DNA from: Ochromonas danica
Lineage: Eukaryota; Sar; Chrysophyceae; Chromulinales; Chromulinaceae
DNA length: 64,000 nucleotides
Assembly (NCBI GenBank): GCA_015146655.1
Contig: VKHL01000055.1
Location: forward strand, 115,742-179,741
Direction: 5' to 3'
Shown here: positions 54,672-63,675 of the stretch, in pieces
How the letters are laid out: the number at the start of each line of letters is the position of its first letter
Position numbering within the stretch: the stretch's first letter is position 1
Notes under the pieces: generated by a model
Databases searched by the model: none
What the model was told of the DNA's origin: nothing
The model's input: only the letters and a program-made list of their open reading frames with translations
Translations under genes and position numbers: made by a program

Positions 54672-55842
54672 ATGTCTTTTAATACAATCAATGAAGATCC
54701 AGTGGCAAGTTTACCTATTCCCTTATTTCCTTTCAAAGCACCTCAAATAGCATCACAACAACAGGTAAGCGAAATTCTGAGATCTTTAAGAGACCTCACT
54801 CTATCCTCTGTCATATTCAAATGCACATCTGAAAATGTCCTATCAGGCATATCTTAAGCCAGGCATGGAGAATATTCCTCGGACTAATGAGTTATCATCA
54901 CGTGCTCTGAAAAATCGTCGTGATATCAATTTACTCATTTTCGGAAAAAATGAGAAGGACAAAAAGTCTGTCATTGAATGTCTCTTGAAAAATAGTTCTG
55001 TAAGTTATGACGACGATGATGAAGATAATCAGTTTCTAAAAAAGACTATTGTTTCTCTTGGTGAGAATACCATTGCTATCAATGATGCCCAAGGCTTTCG
55101 AGGCGACGTGAAGTACGACATACCCCTCCTGAGACAGACCATCTCTAAGCTCCGGCCTGACCAACCCATTGACATGGTCATCCTCTGTCTCTCCTTCGTT
55201 CGCTTTAACCAAGACGATGAGAATATCCTCTACCTCCTCAGAGAGTTCACCACGCCAGCCTTCCATCGCCTCATTCGCGTGGTCATCACTCATGCTCCAG
55301 AGGGAGTGGTGAATGAAGAGTCAAAGGCTATGATAGCCGAAAAGCTATCATTCTTGGGCAATAGTCCAGAGGAGGTGTTGGCTGAGAAGGTAACATTTGT
55401 GGACTTAATCAGTCCTTTAAGCTTTCCGAGTCATCTCGTGGAAACACAAGAAGCGATCGAGCATATTTGGGCCGACACTAAAGTGCGATTGTGCGATCAG
55501 TGTTTCGGAACTGATGCAAGTCGAAGTGTCATTCCTAATCAAGTGATGGCAAAGAGTTTACTGTACCAGTTTTACTTTATTTACATGAGAAAGGTCTTCT
55601 TTTCTACTGCCATCTTGATTGGTTTGATCCTCCTTTATTTGTTTCTGTATGATTGGATGTTGACTGAAGAGAAGTTAAACACGTGCTTGACTGACAAGAT
55701 TCGACTGGCGGAGGAGCATCATGTGTGCAAGAACGAGCTACATAATTCGAAGCCTCAATTCCATCCTCCCACCTCAAATCCTGACATGGAATGGGAAATT
55801 AAGATGATATTGTTGAGACTTTATAAATGGATGGTTGCTTAA
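54672..55842 (+). CDS. AIG1/Toc34-like GTPase family member with degenerate P-loop, copy C
   Basis: Two exons, 54672-54764 and 54847-55842 (82-nt GT-AG intron), give 362 aa. The first exon codes for a Pro-rich start (MSFNTINEDPVASLPIPL) unrelated to copies A and B. The G1 position reads LLIFGKNEKDKKSVIECLL: the glycines of GxxGxGKS are lost, so normal nucleotide binding is doubtful. G3 (NDAQGFRG), the segment ISKLRPDQPIDMVILCLSFVRFNQDD, the G4-like VVITHAP and VTFVDLISPLSF are preserved. A membrane helix (VFFSTAILIGLILLYLFLYDW) and a ~60-residue tail follow. Bases 55343-55424 are identical to copies A and B for 82 bases. It could be a pseudo-GTPase partner of the others. A start at 54835 without exon 1 is the alternative. 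Confidence 0.7.
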
Positions 55843-56104
55843 CTGGAGCTGGCCACTTCATCCCAGACAGAGGGAAAGCTTATTGTCAAGCGCTTTACCA
55901 GACTGGTTATTATGTTTGATTTTCTTGTTAGATTTATTGCTTTGAGTTTAATGCTAAGTAAGTCTATGCCTAATTTGGAAGGTAAAGAAGGAAATTGAAG
56001 TTGCTAGTTATTTATGGACTATACAAAACACTGTACCCTAAGATCAAGCAAGAATTGTCACCTTTGGCCTCTTTCTTCCATTACTCTTCTCAATCATAAT
56101 CATT
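55843..56104. other. Short convergent intergenic region
   Basis: 3' flanks of copy C and of eIF3e; no gene or repeat seen. Confidence 0.5.
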
Positions 56105-57831
56105 TTATGCACGATATTGAAAGAAGAGAGCTTGATCCTTTGCAAGTGCTTCAAGATTGGTAGCCAAGACAGCAGAACGAGCTGTCATCTCTTTCGTGGC
56201 CTCTACCACTGCCTTGTGACCAGGCTTGGTGGGAGGTGCAATGATGACTTGTCTGCTGGACGAGTCGATCTTAGCATCCAATAAAGCTGTTCCGCTATGT
56301 CCACGAACCATGTCAGCAGTCCATTTCTCTGCCTCTTCATCAGTAAATTGAAGCTTTTGAGCCAACATCCGAAGATCAACTGTACGATGAACAGAGCAGT
56401 ACATCTCACAGATCAACATACGAGCTTCATGCATGAACTTATCCGCATGCACTTGTAAGAAGAAGTCATTCTTAATGAGACGTTGGCAGTCAGCAAGCTT
56501 AGCTTGAGCAACATCAAAATCAAAAGCATCAAAAAGTGAAGCTAAGAACTCAGTCATGGGATCAGAATAGAGATAAGATAAAGAAGAAATCTCCGCAAGA
56601 ATATCTTGTAATCCTGCACGACGACGAGAAGGTGAAAGAATGATACCAGCAGTATAATATCTAAACATAAAACAGACATTAATATGGAAGTTGGAAAGAA
56701 GAAAATCATATGAAAGCATTTACCTGAGCAACCAAGGGACTAAATTCTCCATGCTTTGCAAGTAATAACGCTCTGAGAAGAGATCACATAATGCTTCTAC
56801 ACCATCACGTTGATTTAAGAAGACAAACAAACTCCAATGCATGAGATAAGCACGCTGACGAACTGCTTCTAAAGGAGAAGTTGTACGTTGATCAATTGAT
56901 TCTTTCACAGCAGAGAGATCACTGGCTGCTTCAGACCATTTGCCTTGTACAATACGACAAGCTAAACGACCCCATAAAGCACCTTGATAAGAAGCTAAAG
57001 AAGGACCTGTAGAACTAGCTGATGCTAATGATTGAGTAAACGTAGCAACGGTATTTTGTGGTAATAATAAAGATGCTACAGCTTGAAGATAGTTGGTTAA
57101 CATTCCCTCTGCATCAATATACATCCCACATTCATACTTGAACTTACTAAACTTATAATAAGCTTCTAATGCTTCCAAAGTAATACCATGATTAGATAAA
57201 ATGGTATTTTCACTTGACAAACGCTCTACTAAATCTTTTGATGTAAAGAAAGTCGACACTTTTTGTACTAATTCAGGTTCGTGATCAATAACAGCAAAGA
57301 TCTCTTGTTTACGTTGTGTAAAGAGACTTTGTTTTGCTTTATATTCTGCTTGTAATTCATTATCTTGTGGAAACTTCTCATATTCATCTTCTACAAATTC
57401 AATCATATTGGTATGTTCTACCGCACGAATTTTTTCTTTTGTAATCATTTTAGCATCATAGGCTTTTGTCTATTAGCAACAAACACACACACACAAGGGG
57501 AGAGGAGGAGGGGATGAGAAGATATGATTACAGGCGATGTAGTGCAGGACATTGATGATGATGACGATAGCATAGAGAAGAGATAGAGAGGAGGTTCATA
57601 TTCATTTCTCACACCACCACCACCCCATACCACGAAACAACAAGAGATATGAATGGATGGATATCATACAGGTATAGGTAGGCATGTATGGATAATAGAG
57701 ATATGCTGATTTAGGAAGAATTAACACTAGCTTACCTCTCTGAGGAAATCCAATAGAGGAGAGACCATATGCACATCAAGATAAGGTGCCATTAAAGGAG
57801 TGATATCAAAGTTATTACTATCTCCCATCAT
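56105..57831 (-). CDS. EIF3E: Translation initiation factor eIF3 subunit e (INT6)
   Basis: PCI-domain subunit of eIF3. Three exons on the minus strand: 57831-57736 (32 codons, MGDSNNFDITPLMAPYLDVHMVSPLLDFLRE in pieces), 57469-56724 and 56660-56105, totalling 465 aa against about 445 in animals. The N-terminal eIF3e motif (LMAPYLDVHMVSPLLDFL) and VEHTNMIEFVEDEY are clear. The middle has YECGMYIDAEGMLTNYL and LWGRLACRIVQGKWSEA, and the C-terminal PCI part has LICEMYCSVHRTVDLRMLAQKLQF and VRGHSGTALLDAKIDSSSRQV. Intron 2 splits the Arg codon in WLLR/YYTAG. All splice sites are GT-AG. Confidence 0.95.
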
Positions 57832-58555
57832 TATATTATTGATCCTCTTTTTCTATTGTATGATTTTTTAAATTATAAAAAAATATAGGGTTTGGGCCGA
57901 CAAGAGAAAGAGAGAGTCGAGAGTAGAGAGTGATAAGAAAAGGCAGAGGAAAGATTGATTGATTTGCAATGAATCAGATCAGCCAATAGCCTCAAGCCAG
58001 CCAGTGTGTTGTGGACGAGAAGCAGCAGACCAGACGGCAATCACCACGGCCACTCAGCCAAGAAAAACTGTTTCTGACATGAAGACAGTTTTTTGCTTCC
58101 CCAAGCAATAGACTGTTTTTCCTCCTTCAAAAGGCGTTTTTCTGCTTCGCACAGCAGCCGAGCATTATCTACGAAACAGAGTTGTATAAAACGTACTCTG
58201 CGAGAGTATTTCATTTCTTCTTCCTCAAGAGCATGGTTCTCATAGCGGTTAATCAATAGGATATCATCAAAAGAGACAAATGTTCTTTTCTCGATATTGA
58301 TGATATTGGAGGAATATCATAGCGTCAGCAAACTAACACTAACACTATGAATGAATGGTATCGCGAAGTAAACCACGGAAGAAAGAACACAAGACAACAA
58401 CAACAACCATCACAGTCAATACTGCTTGATAGTCAGTTCCCATTTATCGTTGTTTTCATACAATAACTGCAGCAGCCTAACCAGACCATGAATCACATAT
58501 GAATGACAATGACATAGAAGCATCAACCACAGTAGCTACCTTCTACCTTCCTGGT
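57832..58555. other. Intergenic with one unassigned minus-strand frame
   Basis: Between the eIF3e start and the ankyrin gene's stop. The only coding-like frame is the one at 58041-58322, listed separately; the rest is AT-rich with no repeats of note. Confidence 0.5.
58041..58322 (-). other. Unassigned open frame, possibly an exon
   Basis: A frame without stops reads IEKRTFVSFDDILLINRYEN, then HALEEEEMKYSRRVRFIQL and ends FFLAEWPW. Charge distribution and heptad-like spacing look more like protein than chance, but there is no ATG at its beginning, no clear acceptor and no family I recognise. It could be part of the ankyrin gene's 3' untranslated region or a separate small gene. Confidence 0.25.
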
Positions 58556-59209
58556 CTACATCTTCATCTCCTCTTCCTCTTCTTCCTCCTCCTCTTCATC
58601 GTCTCCTTGATGCTCTTGTATTGACTGCAAGAACTGCTCGATGTCAACTCCTTCAGGAACATCATTCTTCCGTTCCATTTCAAACGTCTCTCTTACTCGA
58701 TTAATAAGATCTGAGTCAGTGACAAGTCCTCGTTCCACAAGGTAATTAAAGAGCTCCTCATTGCTATCATCAATAGCTTTCTCTACAATACCTTCACCTT
58801 CTCGATTACGAGCATGGATATCAGCACCATATTGCTCGAGAAGCTCTAGGACAGTAGGATGCTCACAGACTAAGAGAGGAGTGTCTCCATCATTGTCACG
58901 TAGATTGACATCTCCTCCTAGACTCACTAGGAAGTCTAAGACTGCCACCTCTCCATAGGAAGCTGCTGCATGCCTAGAAGTTCAGATAGTCAGACCAAAG
59001 TAGAGATGAGTAACAAGGAGGGAGAGCGTAGGAGGCATGGGGTGGGGTGAGGTGAGGTGAGGTGGGGGTAGTACTCACATAGGAGAGTATCCTTGATCAT
59101 CTTGGACATTAACAGAAACACCTTCATTAAGAACAAGATATTTCACACGTTCAATATTACCATTAGAAACAGCAATCCAGATATTATCAGATTCGTGATC
59201 ATCCTCCAT
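58556..59209 (-). CDS. Small ankyrin-repeat protein with acidic tail
   Basis: Two exons, 59209-59079 and 58973-58556, giving 182 aa. Three ankyrin units can be read: NIWIAVSNGNIERVKYLVLNE, then DDQGYSPMHAAASYGEVAVLDFLVSLG, then DNDGDTPLLVCEHPTVLELLEQYG plus a partial fourth (NREGEGIVEKAIDD). The intron splits the Met codon inside the second repeat. The C-terminus is a poly-Glu/Asp run ending MKM. Composition and size resemble small cytosolic or nuclear ankyrin adaptors (yeast has a similar short protein), but no partner can be inferred. Confidence 0.85.
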
Positions 59210-59534
59210 TTTTATTTATTTATCTTTATTTTCTATTTTCACAATTAATGGTTTTGCGATTCACTGCCTGAGATCAAATCTGGATATCTGGATATTTGGA
59301 TATCTGTGTATCTAGATATCTGGACTACACCCACGCCACATCATGAGATTAGACTATGAGAATATGGTAGTAAGCGTGAAGATGTTAGCACAAGTGAAAT
59401 CCATGCAGAACAAATGGAAAATGTTAATTAAAGCAAAGAAAACATTGTTTCTTTCTCTCCACATGAAGATGCAGCTACAACAGTTGTACCAGCTTCAATA
59501 GTAGTTATACATGGATCATCATTTTACCTCCTCT
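59210..59534. other. Intergenic with GGATATCT-type short repeats
   Basis: Positions 59281-59324 contain five imperfect (T)GGATATCT/TAGATATCT units. No gene. Confidence 0.6.
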
Positions 59535-60698
59535 TCACCATAGCAAAGCTCGAATCTCTTCCCTCTCCATTTCATCCAGATGGAAGGTATGAAGATTCAA
59601 ATCAGCTATCATATGACTTCTAGAAGTAGTACCATCCAAGATAATAATTCCCAAAGACTGTACAAACTTATAGAAGATCTCTTCAGCAGACTTGTTGTGT
59701 TTCTTACCAATTCTCTGTACCACAGCATTTCTCAATACCAAAGGATTTCCTGTAAGAGTCCAAAAGGATTGATAGCGAATATTCTTACTATCACAATACT
59801 TCCGTATTTCAACATCATATCCGTTCTCTCGATAGAATCGATTTTGTAAGAAGCTAGGTTTAACTTCTGCTGCATCATAGACAGCTTGTAAGACTTGTAG
59901 ATTGTATGTATTACTTAACCCAAGATGACGAACAACACCAGCATGATGAAATTCTTCCAAGACTCTCCACACAGTGAGTGTATCTTCAACAGTCCTCATA
60001 GGTGAATGAAGTAGTACAGAATCCAAATATGAAGTTTTCAAATTCTCACAACTTTTCTGAACAGATTGTCGAACTTGTTGATCTAAACTAGCTGTTTGAT
60101 CATAAGGTATATTAAGAGGATCTTGACCACTCAAAGAGGTGAATTTAGTCTGTAAAAAGAGATCCTCTCTTGTCACTATCTGACTGGCATAGAGTCGTTC
60201 TAAGGCATCACCCACTCCTTTTTCATTATAATGCTTTGGTTGACATGCGGTATCAACAGCTCGGAAGCCTGTTCGAATAGCTTCTTCAACTAGCTGAGCA
60301 GTGCGTTCTTTCTTCCATGCTGTACCATAGAGCAGAGTAGGGATAGAAGAAGCAACTCGTGTACTCATATTGCTCAGAGGTGAAGCCTTAGCGAAGAGAG
60401 GAATAGTAGTTGAAGATGAAGAAGAGCGCAGGGATAAGTGCTGAGAGGAGACAGCAGAATAAGGAGATGATTCAAAGAGAGAAGAAGAGGATCGTAAGAG
60501 AAGGGTGAGGTAAAGATAGATGACAAGTGTTGAAAATATTAGGAAGGGGAAATATTTCAAAGAGCGTACTACCTTGAACAGAGAAAAGGAATTCAGCATG
60601 AAATGAAAGATGTTCTTTCCCTTCTTGCTGTGGGCTTTCTTTGTTATTCCATTTCCAGGTTGAAACACAAGACTTAAATAACGGGACTTGAAAACCAT
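59535..60698 (-). CDS. Aldo/keto reductase with N-terminal membrane segment
   Basis: NAD(P)H-dependent oxidoreductase, 387 aa, single exon. The AKR barrel starts near residue 118 (IPTLLYGTAW). Catalytic tetrad: Asp in AVDTACQ, Tyr in KHYNEKGVGDAL, Lys in FLQTKFT and His in SVLLHSPM. Further AKR signatures are VVRHLGLSNTYNLQVLQ and the C-terminal IILDGTTSRSHMIADL cofactor region. The first ~110 residues are an extension with one hydrophobic helix (YFPFLIFSTLVIYLYLTLLL, about residues 50-69), which could be an ER anchor or the signal part of organelle targeting. A start at the internal ATG near 60369 (MSTRVASS) would give a soluble 277-aa enzyme of ordinary AKR size. The substrate is unknown. 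Confidence 0.88.
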   Translation of the reverse strand: MVFKSRYLSLVFQPGNGITKKAHSKKGKNIFHFMLNSFSLFKVVRSLKYFPFLIFSTLVIYLYLTLLLRSSSSLFESSPYSAVSSQHLSLRSSSSSTTIPLFAKASPLSNMSTRVASSIPTLLYGTAWKKERTAQLVEEAIRTGFRAVDTACQPKHYNEKGVGDALERLYASQIVTREDLFLQTKFTSLSGQDPLNIPYDQTASLDQQVRQSVQKSCENLKTSYLDSVLLHSPMRTVEDTLTVWRVLEEFHHAGVVRHLGLSNTYNLQVLQAVYDAAEVKPSFLQNRFYRENGYDVEIRKYCDSKNIRYQSFWTLTGNPLVLRNAVVQRIGKKHNKSAEEIFYKFVQSLGIIILDGTTSRSHMIADLNLHTFHLDEMEREEIRALLW

Positions 60699-60964
60699 CT
60701 TAACCCCTTAAAAAAGTCTGCTAGACACCAACAAGGAAATAGGATTAACACAATTTCTCTCTGTTGATTTGTTGATTACCAAGTGATAGAAAGAGACAGA
60801 GATGAATAGATCAACTTGTTCATCTCATAGTAATGAGAAAAGTGAATAATGGCTGTTTTCAGTTTTAAAGAAACTGAAAAGATACGCTCTTTTCACTTCC
60901 TCTCTATTCACCACTAGCTACGAATGAGAGACATCATCACCTTCATCTTCTCTCTCCTCTTGAT
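60699..60964. promoter_or_regulatory. Short divergent promoter (AKR / RING gene)
   Basis: 266 bases between two start codons on opposite strands, with AGAAACTGAAAA-type A/T-rich boxes near 60860-60890. It presumably drives both genes; no specific element was identified. Confidence 0.4.
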
Positions 60965-62056
60965 ATGTCTCTCTATCTAGTCTGTGGGATCTGTGGGAAG
61001 CATCTGGTGCCTAAAGAAGGAGGTGTTGTATTGTCATGTGGTGACTTCCTCTGTGCATCCTGTCTTGAACAAAGTCATTCCTCTGGACAGTGTGAGGTCT
61101 GTGGAAAACAAGGTGTTCGATCTGCTCCACTCAATCACAACCTGCCAGAAGAAGTTCGGGATAATATCTCTGATCCTGCTATCCAACTTGAAAAACTGCA
61201 CTCTGTCCTTGCATTTCAAATTCCCTATTATAAGCAAACAATCAGACGTTTGCAAGCGAGAGTTTTTGAGTTAGAGAACAAGCTGAGGAATTATGAATCG
61301 TAAGCTCCCATAACCGTGACTGGTATCTTTCTGTTGACATTGACTGTTCGTGATGCAGCAAGTTTGCTAATGTTGCTGAACCAGTGGTTGAACAAGGATC
61401 CAAAAGGCCTTTCTTTGGGAGGTTGTCTTGTTGCAATACTGTAATTTGCCTAGCATCGAATAATGGTATTGTTCAATTTTTTGTTGTCGCAGTTCACTTT
61501 ATGGCGCTTCAAGTAGAAGGACTACACCGACCATGGGGACTATACCGACGTCAGATAGTGTTCGATTGAGTGAAGCAAGCCTCAAACCTCTCAATGCTGA
61601 AATAACTTTCAAGCCCTTCGAGTCAACCAATCGAGCTCAAGTAAGATTTTACTTTGCCACTGCATTACTTGCTCAGCGTAACGATTGCCCACCGCCTACA
61701 GATCCGACCCAGCAGTGGAGATAGCTCTGTGAGATCGTTTGATCGATCGACTCCCTCTCGAGTACAGTCTCAACCGTTATCAGCTTCAGATGGAGATTAT
61801 GCTTCTTTGGCAAGTTCAGCACCCTCCATAACATCCCTATCCTCAAATAGCTCCAGTCGTTATTTCGCTGCAAAGCCGCAACCATCTCATGCTCAAGTAG
61901 GCTGCTTATGTTAATGGCTAATCTCATGCTCTCCTTCCATTCAACCACTTACTCGTCTAGAAGGCGTCGCGACCTGTTGTACCATCAGCGCGAATTCGAA
62001 GTCCTCACTCACCACTGCCCATGCATCCTGGGATGAGATCCACGGTAATCGGATGA
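60965..62056 (+). CDS. Zip3/RNF212/HEI10-like RING protein (meiotic crossover factor candidate)
   Basis: Five exons: 60965-61299, 61359-61421, 61493-61640, 61702-61896 and 61961-62056, giving 278 aa. The N-terminal RING reads CGICGKHLVPKEGG, LSCGDFLCASCLE, CEVCGKQGVRSAPLN: a compact C3HC4-like finger in which the His position is Asp (SCGD). A coiled coil follows (LEKLHSVLAFQIPYYKQTIRRLQARVFELENKL). The rest is Ser/Thr/Pro-rich and disordered, ending RSPHSPLPMHPGMRSTVIG. RING, coiled coil and Ser-rich tail at about 280 aa is the architecture of Zip3, RNF212 and HEI10, SUMO/ubiquitin ligases that mark crossovers. The exon 2 donor (GTTGTC) is weak and the exon 4 acceptor is chosen to avoid a stop, so the middle of the model is less certain. 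Confidence 0.65.
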
Positions 62057-62629
62057 TGTTCTTTGCTGCAGGTGGTGTAATGATATTGGCTAATGAAGAT
62101 GATGTTGTGTAAACAGACGCTTGGTAGTGCAGCGCGGTCCAGCAGTCCAATCATCTCCTTGCTTCAACAGAGAACAAATACTGATCGAAGCAAGTAGTTG
62201 ATCTGTTATTTCATTACATTGATTAGTGAGGAGTTTAGGAGTGCTTGGGTTCATTGTTTCATTGGCACCGAAGGGGCCTATACTGTCACTGCTGGACCGG
62301 TACGATGTGCGAAAGCAAGCAAGCCGTGCACAACATCTCGTGCCTAGTTCTCTGTGTTTCCCATCTTTCGATGCAGTTAACGTGCTTTGGTCAATGAGCA
62401 GTAACAGTAACTTCATCGTGTCAAAGCTTTCAGTGAATGTAGATTGTTGCTATTAATATTATTGGAGGGGTCCCGCCCCAACAGTTAGGTAATGTTGGTA
62501 GCAAAACTTAATACATTGCGATCAAGAAGAACAACATAAAATCAAACCAATAGCACCGGGTGTAGTGTATTAAAGGCCTTCTCCATCTGTTACAATCACT
62601 TGGAGCCACATGTGAACCAAGATTTCACT
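62057..62629. other. Intergenic, RING-gene 3' flank and 3' flank of copy D
   Basis: No gene in 62070-62500. Bases from about 62500 to 62629 are homologous to the 3' flank of copy E (63580-63675), including AGCACCGGGTGTAG and CCTTCTCCATCTG. Confidence 0.6.
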
Positions 62630-63025
62630 TTACTCACAACGAACGTCCCCATAGCCACAACAGGATTCGGAGCCTTGGACATCGTTGATTTTAATCACTC
62701 CATCACTTGATGTGAAGCTTCTGGTACGAAAGGTATTTCCATCTTTCCAGCCAGCTCGACCTTCGGTATTACGCCCCACTAGACAATATATAGTAGAGCT
62801 CTTACCCGTACCAAACTTACCCAGACTCAGGACCTGGTAAGTTTTATGTTCGGGCAACTTTTGCCCTGTGGTATGCTGGATGGGAGAAGTGGTAGGGAGA
62901 TTGGGGTGCGCAGAGATGTCTTTCTTAGCAGATTGACCTTGGGCTTCCACCAAGTTTCCATAAAGTGGTGCGCTCACAACTTCATGAGCTTCTTGACCAT
63001 TGATTTCATCATCAAAGGAGGACAT
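62630..63025 (-). pseudogene. GTPase family copy D, internal deletion
   Basis: The minus-strand frame starts MSSFDDEINGQEAHE, keeps VLSLGKFGTGKSSTIYCLVG (intact P-loop) and reaches IKINDVQG (G3). At that point it jumps to sequence corresponding to the C-terminal tail of copy E (PNPVVAVGKFVVNKVKS) but in another frame, giving SESCCGYGDVRCE and a stop. The middle of the GTPase domain and the membrane helix are therefore missing. Beyond the stop the sequence still matches copy E's last codons and 3' flank, which proves an internal deletion in a once complete gene. A short 131-aa product with a P-loop could still be made. Confidence 0.8.
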
Positions 63026-63675
63026 GATCGTTCTTTGTTAAAGGGAAGAAGTGGATTGCAGATTTTGTCTCTCGGGGAGTTAGATTGTGACCCAGGCCAC
63101 GGCCCAGGTGGTCCTCTCAGAGATCTTCTGTCAACTTCATCATCAAGTTTCAAGAGTTTGAGAGAGAGACAGAGAGACCTACTCCGCGCTGTTGAGAGAG
63201 AGAGAGAACTGAAAACTGGTGAGGAGGCCGCATCACGTCATCCAATCCAGAGTTTATGTGGGAATGAGAAGAACGCGATATTTCAGAAAAGCGCGATATG
63301 AAGTGGAGATAATCCACAGATTTAAACACTTTGAGAAAATGTAGTTTGCAAGTTGTCGCACCTTAGCTATCCACAAGTAAAGAAATGTTGTTATTTGGGG
63401 TTTAGCTTACAGTTACAAGAATGTAAAAATAGTGTTCTACCAAGCCTTAAATAAAAACAATACAATGAAAGTAGAAGTAGAACACTTCTTCAACAACAAT
63501 TACTTCAATCCGACTTTGGGCTTTCAACTCTTCCAAGTGAACTAAGCCATAATCACAACAGGGTAGCAAATCTTAATACAGAATGTGGACAAAAAGAACA
63601 GCATAAAATCAAATCCCAAGCAAAACAATAGCACCGGGTGTAGGGTATTATGAAAGCCTTCTCCATCTGCCACAA
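63026..63675. other. Copy D promoter and copy E 3' flank
   Basis: Contains the 5' side of copy D, including AG-rich repeats near 63150-63215, and from about 63580 the 3' flank of copy E. No other gene recognised. Confidence 0.5.

Noticed and set aside
49891-55842. Calling the GTPase family true Toc34/Toc159 plastid import receptors
   Set aside because: The THA at G4 and the C-terminal anchor are suggestive, but overall similarity cannot be measured here, the multi-copy birth-and-death pattern fits AIG1/GIMAP better, and plastids with four membranes are not known to use Toc34 receptors in this way.
62090-62456. Overlapping frames on both strands after the RING gene
   Set aside because: Neither has a motif or typical codon use, and they overlap each other almost completely.
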